A stretch of 64,000 nucleotides of DNA from Sipunculus nudus (taxonomy: Eukaryota > Annelida > Sipuncula > Golfingiida > Sipunculidae): NCBI GenBank assembly GCA_026874595.1, contig CM049320.1, positions 47,506,714 through 47,570,713 on the forward strand. The letters run 5' to 3'. Both the position numbers and the translations under genes were made by a program. Numbering within the stretch: position 1 is the stretch's first letter; every line of letters starts with the position of its first letter. Below, piece after piece: positions 58,690 to 64,000 of the stretch. A model generated the notes under the pieces. That model was not told the DNA's origin and ran no database searches. It saw only the letters and a program-made list of their open reading frames with translations.

Positions 58690-60404
58690 CTAAATAACTT
58701 AATCCAATTTAACTGAATGTCAGTTGATGTAAAAATTGAAAAGACTCAATACTTTCTAACTTTATTTAGGAAATTCGCTTTACAAACATATGTACAGAAA
58801 TACTGCACGCCTATATTCGGTGTGTGAAATTTATGTTTTCTGTAATAATGAGACCGTAACCCTGAATGTGGGATGTCGAATGACGGAAGCTAAACGATTC
58901 TCCCAAAATGCGGACCCGCGCGCGGCCTGTGCATATATAATGCCTGTTTGATTCTGAGGGAGCATGCGAGTATGTGTGAGGGGAAGTTTTAAATATATGT
59001 ATTAGTTATAAACTTGATATTGAAACGTGATACCTGTGAAAACTTAGTCGTTTTAGAAATGAGCATCACTGAAAATTCCATGCTCGGTGTAAGTTTCGTG
59101 AAATGAAATGAAATTTCCCCCTCAGCCTAAGTTCCTATATTTGCAGAAGAAGGCCAGCGGAGCCAAAAATTAGTTGTTTTTACTGACAGGCTTTGAAGTC
59201 ACTAGGTGATGAGGGGCCCAGCGGCCGAAATCGTGCTCTCCGGTTCACGCCGCGGCCGATATGGTTGACCAGACAGTCGGCCAGTAATGGTCGCTGGCTA
59301 ATTTGAGTCGGCGGCCGAAATTGCCTGCCTCAATGGTCGGTTTGAGGCGGACGGCCGATATCAACGGCGGCCGATATGTCACTAAACCTTTCAACTCACA
59401 TGGGCCCTTCAGGAACGGCAACGCGGACAACGGGGACATTTAAAAAATTAATTAATATATCTTTTCAAGTTCTGTCTTTTTTCTTAGATATAATTGTTCT
59501 GTTATTTACCTTGGCAATTAATCTGACAACTAAACCAGATCAAATATTAATTAATCCGCGTTATACGCGTTATTGGACACTGTCCGCGTTATTCCACTAC
59601 GAGATAAGCCGGATCGAGGTGGTCCGCGTTATTGGATGACCGAATGTGGACCAGTGGCTATTACCATAACTAAAACAATAACAATACCATGTACAATCAA
59701 TTTATACATTCCTGATTATGATTTATTACAAAATGAAAACACACCTCGAGCACTGGCCGGGTTTTCTGAGACATTTGTAATATCCCTTTCAAGGCACATG
59801 TAATCATAATCTTCTTTGTAAATTGGTATATTCAGTACCGGGGTAAGTCTATCCAGCAGGGGCGTGATTTTCCCAGACAGTGAACCAAGTTTTAGGTAAC
59901 GTTAATCTTATTGTCTATTATTGATAATTGTACATTGTGCTTTAAATTAATATAAAATCCGATGATAAAAGATAATGAAAACATTTTTATATTTACACTG
60001 TTAAAGCAAAACTGTATTCGGTTACATTACCTTTTGTCTGTGTAATATGTTATGGAGGAATTAAATTTAATAAGGCTTATATCGCACATATTAATTGCAT
60101 CGCGTGCAATCAAATATTAAAGTTAAAAAATAATAATTCTTTTAAAAAAGATATATGAAATATAAGTAAATGTTGGGTGCTAGAAAACTAAATATTTGTA
60201 ATTATTTATAGTTTTTGAAACATAGTTGTTATAGGCATCGAGTACGTAACTCCTGTGAAGAATGTACAGCGATATATGTCACATTTTCACTCTTATTAGA
60301 AATATAGAACAGTGTGTAGCTGATATAATATTAAATTTAAAATAGTGTAAACATGTTTCTACACACACATTAATAAATTCCACAGAAAATATACATATAT
60401 ATTT
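58690..60404. other. Divergent intergenic region with short CpG-rich repeats
   Basis: 59210-59390 has several GGCGGCCGATAT or GCGGCCGAAAT motifs, and 59550-59640 has CCGCGTTATT(G/C)GA or CCACT three to four times. GGGATGTCGAATGACGGAAG at 58870 is a possible reverse relative of the GACATCCGACTTCCG motif. The rest is AT-rich. No exon was recognised. Confidence 0.45.
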
Positions 60405-60503
60405 TTATTCTCCTGTTTGCTATTAGGCTACATAGTATTGCATAAGCTTGGGTTTCAGACTTGGCATTCGCCATCCGATATCGACATCTGAGTTTTAGTC
60501 CGA
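60405..60503 (+). promoter_or_regulatory. Promoter-proximal repeat upstream of ALG3
   Basis: TTATTCTCCTGTTTGCTATT ... CAGACTTGGCATTCGCCATC, then CGATATCGACATCTGAGTTTT and AGTCCGA, ending 32 bp before the ALG3 ATG. It is related to the copies at 56677-56771 and 57886-58005. Promoter activity is inferred. Confidence 0.6.
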
Positions 60504-60535
60504 ACCGGCGGGGATGCCGTGGAGTTGTTTGCAAT

Positions 60536-60687
60536 ATGGCAGCTGCCTGGAAAGTTGTCCGCCGGCTTCACCCGAGGAATCTACGTCAATATGTATTTGA
60601 CCCAGAAAAGCCATGGCTTGTCATGGCGCTTCTTCTTGTCGCAGAAGTTGTGGTCAACATAGTAGTCATCCATAAGATTAAATGCAA
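60536..60687 (+). CDS. ALG3: ALG3 exon 1 (residues 1-50 plus two bases)
   Basis: ALG3 is the ER-membrane mannosyltransferase that uses dolichol-phosphate-mannose to add the first luminal alpha-1,3-mannose to Man5GlcNAc2-PP-dolichol in N-glycan precursor assembly. The exon encodes MAAAWKVVRRLHPRNLRQYV, then FDPEKPWLVMALLLVAEVVV and NIVVIHKIKC. Residues 27-45 form the first transmembrane segment. The pattern EP-Y-LLVA-L-LAEV---VIH+V in human ALG3 matches. The donor CAA|GTAAAA follows; continuing through it gives AAG TAA, supporting the splice. The next exon (expected -TEIDW) was not found to the right edge. Confidence 0.8.
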
Positions 60688-60977
60688 GTAAAAGTACCAT
60701 GTCTATAAATACTTTTACGAAGAAAATTTGTGCTTGTTGCAGGTCTTGGGCGATAATAGATGGAACAATTCTTTTGATTTGGAGTCGTGGGAACCCAAAC
60801 AAATGGCACCCCCCTCCCCCCAGCCTACAAAATGTTAAATATAACTAATGGTACATTAGCAGTGACAAAGCTTTGTGTACTGGTCCGGTTTTAAAAGGTT
60901 ACAGACATACTTAAACAAGTAACAATTAATGGATACAAAGCAGTTTTAAATAAAGATGCCGGTCTTGTGTATATTTA

Positions 60978-62061
60978 GGAAGTGCTTATTTCCACTCCCC
61001 CAGGTAGTGGAAGTAAGGGATGCTTATTTCCACTCCCCCTATGAGTTACCAACCCCTATGATGTTAGGTGGAACAGATAAGGGTTTGTTAGAATAGATAT
61101 TCATTTATAGCAGCTCTATAGGATAACACTGACAGACTGTCACTGATGAACTATATATAAAAATAAAACACGAGTGTTTATAATAGTTATTGGACTTACC
61201 TTTGAGATGCATATCTATCTAATCAGTATAGTGAAAATAGTCATAAAGCACCCCATGTTACATTTATAGTTTTAATTTTTCTTTAAATCTAAGTTCTTGT
61301 AATTTTTGCCTATTTTGACACCACAGTAACATCACTGAAAATGTTTAAGATGAAATCAGTGGTATGGTAAATTACTGAAACAACCTACCAGGGTACAGGT
61401 GCCAGTCCAGTTTAACTGTCTGGCCTTTACCTTGTATTCTGAGCCAAGAGCTATTTGCATCAGTCTGAGCATATGGACACAAATCAGAGCTCACTAATGA
61501 GGTGCCAATAGTCTACTGATAAGGACTCTCAGCCAGTTTACCAAGTAATGTTGAAATCTCTTACTCTTCATGTGCTACTTTAAGTTAGCTCTCATGATCC
61601 ACATATAAATTTTCAAAATGATGAAACAACTAGACCGAAAAATCCATTTGGCACTGAAGAAAAAATATAAATCTATATGTCTTTTAAATTTTTTTGTCAC
61701 ACATAATTGTAATATAATTGTCAGGGGTAACTGTTTTAAACTTTGATGTTAAATGCATTGAAATAAAAATCAATTTCAATATAAAAACTTAAATGTTAAA
61801 GAACTTGTTTCTAGAAATGTGTAACTGTCTCATGTCCCTGCTGTCCCTATTGTGTCTATAGTAGTACTTTAGAGAGGATTTTGTAAAGAAAAGCAATTAT
61901 TAAACTACGTTTATCACTCGAAAAAATAAACACCCCAGTTTTGGTCACTTAAACTGCCAAAACACTCATGACTTTACCAGCTTTTATCACAAGGGGGAGT
62001 GGAAATAAGCATTCCTTATTTCCACTCCTGGGGAGTGGAAATAAGGCCTGCCAAAATTGCC
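60978..62061. mobile_element. 1.08-kb inverted-repeat element in ALG3 intron 1
   Basis: TGCTTATTTCCACTCCCCCA then GGTAGTGGAAGTAAGG and ATGCTTATTTCCACTCCCCC (60985-61041) is mirrored at 61990-62047. GTATATTTA flanks both sides (60969-60977 and 62062-62070), a possible 9-bp target duplication. The right terminus carries about 13 extra bases before the duplication. The interior is AT-rich and non-coding. Confidence 0.6.
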
Positions 62062-62070
62062 GTATATTTA

Positions 62071-63258
62071 TATAAACAAGTTACTGACAAGCATTATTTA
62101 CTGGTTTAGCACCGAGAAAAGGTTAAGGATGGTTTATATAGTTGATTGAAAGCTGTTTAAGCCAAAATTTCTACCAATAAGGATTCAAGCGCCTGTGCTC
62201 ACATACTAAGCTACGCGGTGCGAGAGCCCTAGAAAATGATCTGAGGTAACTGGAGACATTCCACATGACAATTAAATTTTTATATTTCATCTAAAAATGT
62301 TGTATTCATTATGAAATAACGATATTCTTATCAAATGCTCATATATTATACCTGTTAGACAGTGTTTGTCCACTTTAAATGTTGATTAGAAGAATATTTT
62401 GTCCTTATAAATGGGATACGCGGGGAACGATGTCTGCTCTGGGTTTTCCCCTAGCCATGGCTAGCCAACAGCCTCTATAACCAGTGGTAATGGGCCATGT
62501 TGGCTCATTAAGCAAAGGTCACGCAGTTCATTTTTACAGATTCCCATATAATTTTTCAATAGATTTTAAAAATAACACGACCAAGAAATGTGATGCTTGT
62601 AATGTGCCAAAAAAAAAATAAAAAGTATACTGTCAAAATAAAGCAATTGATAGCCCCATTTTGAACATATTGATAAAATTTATTTTAAAAATAAATAATA
62701 AAAATAATATTACATTGAATAACAGGATAATATTGAATAAAAATAATTTTGGCTAAAAATAATCTAATATTTTTGGAAATATAAAAAAATATATGTAATA
62801 GAAACGTATAAATATGTTTTCAATTATAACATATTTATAAAACATTTCAGAATATGACAATTATTGCGGTGTTAAATATTATATTATAATAATTGTAATG
62901 GTAATAACATTGATTATTTCTTTTATATGTAAATATATATATGTATTTAGTATTCATATATACATTATAGTATTAAATATATAGGTAAAATAGATAAAAA
63001 GATATATACCCAATAAAATAATATGATTAATAAAAACATTTTTTAACAGCATTATTTTTAGAAAAAGTTCAATAACTTAATACAAAAACAAACAATATGC
63101 AGAATTATAAAATATAATTGGGTAAAAATACTAAAAATACTAAAATACTAATGATTTTATATTAAATATGTTAACACAATATAGCTTTATATTTTTATTG
63201 AACTTTATTTATCATTCAGTATATTAAGTATAGTATACAGTTATATTATACAATCTAA
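62071..63258. other. ALG3 intron 1, AT-rich, nothing recognised
   Basis: Very AT-rich between 62560 and 63260. No exon or RNA gene was recognised. Confidence 0.5.
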
Positions 63259-63266
63259 TATTATTG

Positions 63267-63271
<5 letters not shown>

Positions 63272-63351
<80 letters not shown>
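63272..63351. repeat. (TA)n microsatellite
   Basis: About 40 consecutive TA dinucleotides. Confidence 0.97.
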
Positions 63352-63354
<3 letters not shown>

Positions 63355-63424
63355 AATACTTTTTGGCCATATAATGATGGATATACTCTGAACATTATAT
63401 ACACATATAATGATTGATATACAC

Positions 63425-63890
63425 CTCATGGTCAGGGTCCTGACTGCATCAGTCACTTATAAGCTTGACTAAAGAACAGTTTCCAGCGCAGAGGCTTTGA
63501 TTGCATCATCCTAGTCATGTATGAAAGTTTATGTGATCATCTACTAGTAAACAGCAGTGTGATATGATCACAGTGGTTCTTGAGACCACATCACCCTGAT
63601 AAACAGTGCCACACAGTCATGCTCAAAAACCTACACCGGCTCATAGAAGATTGCATGATCCCAGTCAACAGGAAATCATGCATTACTGATACCTGTACCT
63701 GGAGCCCAACAAAGCATTGTGACTGCATCACCCAGCCAGTCTGGTAGTTTATTTTTAAGTTATAAATGTAAACAAAAATAGGTTTTAGGCACTTTTGGTG
63801 CGTAAAACCTGTTTTAGTTGGGGCAGTTTTAACCAGGTTATAACCTATTGTTAAATCCTTCCTGCCTAAAACTTGCCAACCCTGCACACG
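63425..63890 (-). mobile_element. Reverse copy of the CAGGGTTGGCAAGTTTTAGG element
   Basis: Ends near 63890 with CCTAAAACTTGCCAACCCTG, the reverse complement of the start at 48005. It shares TGGGGCAGTTTTAACCAGGT and GTCAGGGTCCTGACTGCATC with that copy. Confidence 0.55.
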
Positions 63891-64000
63891 ACCTGTCGTT
63901 TGCTTGCACATGATAAAAAAGTGCATATAGCTGATTGGAATTAACCTTAAATTTTAGTATTACTCTTATTAAATAATAGGTCATATTTCACTTCCACTTT

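Overview
The window is eukaryotic, AT-rich, gene-poor and very repeat-rich. Genes are split into short exons by kilobase introns, and there are no operons, Shine-Dalgarno sites or CRISPR arrays. A bivalve mollusc is my best inference. It rests on the dispersed repeats (frames such as AGCTCAGCTGA...CCCATGGGTCCC, GTCAAAGGTCAAGGTCAC and CCCCCGCC...GGCGGGGG, plus a tRNA-derived SINE). It was not tested by a search.

Three genes can be recognised. NSUN5 (+ strand) has seven coding exons between 7031 and 25761 that join in phase into 604 residues; its first exon(s) lie left of the window. A folate-receptor-like secreted protein (- strand) has four exons between 56648 and 43660 that join in phase into a complete 198-residue precursor. 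The first coding exon of ALG3 (+ strand) is at 60536-60687, and the rest lies beyond the right edge. NSUN5 and the folate-receptor-like gene are convergent and about 17.9 kb apart; the latter and ALG3 are divergent, with start codons 3.9 kb apart. A few other short exon-like stretches (38832-39099, 52587-52640, 55459-55668) are reported as unassigned.

Layout: 1-7030 is dispersed repeats and upstream NSUN5 intron. 7031-25761 is NSUN5. 26080-29650 is a 3.6-kb C-rich minisatellite. 29650-37405 is mostly dispersed repeats, including a 2.3-kb element with inverted ends. 37621-37850 is a 46-bp tandem array. 39570-43475 is a 3.9-kb minisatellite of 30-bp units that is open in several frames on both strands. 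43660-56648 is the folate-receptor-like gene, whose introns hold a 1587-bp inverted-repeat element with an 8-bp target duplication and several other repeats. 56650-60535 is the divergent intergenic region. 60536-64000 is ALG3 exon 1 and the start of its intron 1, which holds another inverted-repeat element.

The most striking observation is that four NSUN5 splice junctions are themselves the repeat unit, or part of it, of an adjacent tandem array. The acceptors of the exons at 8214, 18562 and 24794 and the donor at 22015 are preceded or followed by 2 to about 33 extra copies of the splice site plus a little exon sequence. Nearly every decoy site leads to an immediate in-frame stop. A second observation is that a repeat of about 100 bp sits about 30 bp upstream of the start codons of both divergent genes, and a third copy lies between them.
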